From assembly GCA_012511845.1 (NCBI GenBank), contig JAAZFF010000205.1, positions 1 through 5,602 on the forward strand: a stretch of 5,602 nucleotides of DNA. The letters are read 5' to 3'. Source of the DNA: Lentisphaerota bacterium (lineage in GTDB: Bacteria; Verrucomicrobiota; Kiritimatiellia; RFP12; UBA3636). The notes under the pieces were generated by a model. It made no database searches. It saw only the letters and a program-made list of their open reading frames with translations, and was not told the DNA's origin. Made by a program: the position numbers and the translations under genes. Below, one piece after another: positions 4,909 to 5,602 of this stretch (position 1 is its first letter; each line of letters begins with the position of its first letter).

Positions 4909-5602
4909 ATGAAGAAAGTTTTGTTTGCTTTACTTGGAACTTCTCCCTCTGTTTTAACAGAGACAATCTGGGCTTTATCGCGTGAAGATCCGGCGGTAAT
5001 ACCCGACAGGGTTGTGGCACTAACTACAACAATTGGTCGTGAGAGTGTGATTCAGGCACTCCTCTCAGGTAAGACAACAGGCTGGCAAAGGCTGTTAAAG
5101 ACGCTGGAGCGTGATGGGCATAACCTGGAAAGTAAGCTCCGATTTGGTGATACATCTGAATCGATTCGCCTCTTCCCTTCTCCATGCGGCACTTATGATC
5201 TTGAGGACATTGCAACGAGTGCGCATAACGATGCTGCCGCTGACTTTATAATGCGTGAACTGCGAGGATTTACTGAAAATCCTGAAACATCGGTATTGGC
5301 ATCGATTGCGGGAGGACGCAAAACGATGAGCGCCCTGCTTATGTCGTGCATGAGCTTGTTGGGACGGCGACAGGATCGGGTTTTGCATGTGCTGGTGAAT
5401 TCACCTTATGACACACCTGTTGAGCCGCAATTTCTTTTTCCAGAAAAGGGAGTCAAATATAAAACACGTACCGGCGAAAGTATCGCTGTACGTCCGGAAA
5501 TTGAACTGATCGACGTACCATTTGTCAGGATGCGCGGCTGGTATGAAGATTCTTTTAAAAGTGACCCACACAGTTATGAGCGTCTCGTTGCCGGTGTGCA
5601 AC
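4909..5602 (+). CDS. CARF-domain CRISPR ring nuclease, NE0113/SSO2081-like (3' end outside window)
   Basis: The frame runs open from ATG 4909 through the right edge, giving 231 complete codons. The N-terminus MKKVLFALLGTSPSVLTETIWAL carries the GTSP turn (10-13) and the TET segment typical of this family. It is followed by DRVVALTTTIGRES. The second signature, ASIAGGRKTMSALL (131-144) with the GGRKTMS core, continues into LLGRRQDRVLHVLVNSPYD. These match the Cas_NE0113 family as I know it, which belongs with SSO2081-type ring nucleases (Crn1): CARF proteins that bind and slowly linearise cyclic tetra-adenylate to switch off type III ancillary nucleases. Some databases label the family Csm6, but no HEPN motif is visible so far; one could lie beyond the edge. 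It is preceded by its own possible promoter and lacks a Shine-Dalgarno. Confidence 0.88.
   Translation, partial: MKKVLFALLGTSPSVLTETIWALSREDPAVIPDRVVALTTTIGRESVIQALLSGKTTGWQRLLKTLERDGHNLESKLRFGDTSESIRLFPSPCGTYDLEDIATSAHNDAAADFIMRELRGFTENPETSVLASIAGGRKTMSALLMSCMSLLGRRQDRVLHVLVNSPYDTPVEPQFLFPEKGVKYKTRTGESIAVRPEIELIDVPFVRMRGWYEDSFKSDPHSYERLVAGVQ

Noticed and set aside
5024..5601. Minus-strand frames opposite the ring-nuclease gene
   Set aside because: The plus-strand frame shows both family signatures in order. The antisense frames overlap it and have no recognisable motifs.

Overview
The window is part of a bacterial type III CRISPR-Cas locus, with every recognised gene on the + strand. It carries the adaptation module (cas1, cas2), a short CRISPR array, and an unusually dense set of genes that look like cyclic-oligoadenylate (cOA) signalling parts: a CARF-HEPN ribonuclease, a Csx3-like protein and an NE0113/SSO2081-like CARF ring nuclease. 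The host cannot be fixed from sequence alone. Base composition is moderate and most genes lack a clear Shine-Dalgarno sequence. That fits Bacteroidota/Chlorobiota-type or some cyanobacterial genomes, but it is weak evidence.

Layout: 1-200 is the C-terminal end of a RAMP protein, best guess Cmr1, so the interference complex probably lies upstream and is III-B-like. 215-1156 is a REP-associated (IS200-like HUH) tyrosine transposase with an extra C-terminal domain. Its interdomain linker is encoded by a GC-rich block of palindromes, direct repeats and a G-quadruplex motif. 1164-2363 is a CARF-HEPN protein of the DxTHG (Csx1/Csx2, TM1812) type. 2381-2623 is a compact Csx3-like protein. 2624-2737 is a gap holding a possible 35-codon ORF whose stop overlaps the cas1 start. 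2738-3766 is cas1 and 3878-4168 is cas2. 4169-4360 is an AT-rich leader with inverted repeats, and 4361-4618 is an array of four identical 37-bp repeats with three spacers (37, 37 and 36 bp). 4619-4908 is non-coding with a possible promoter at its end. 4909 to the window edge is the incomplete ring-nuclease gene.

Inferred working model: Cas1-Cas2 add spacers to the array. The type III effector complex, of which only a fragment is visible, would make cOA when it meets target RNA. cOA would switch on the HEPN RNase of the CARF-HEPN protein. The two ring-nuclease candidates would degrade or sequester cOA to end the response. The less ordinary points are two different cOA-degrading families beside one effector, a Csx3-like protein in which two expected residues appear replaced, and a RAYT-type transposase embedded in the cas gene string with REP-like structure inside its own coding sequence.
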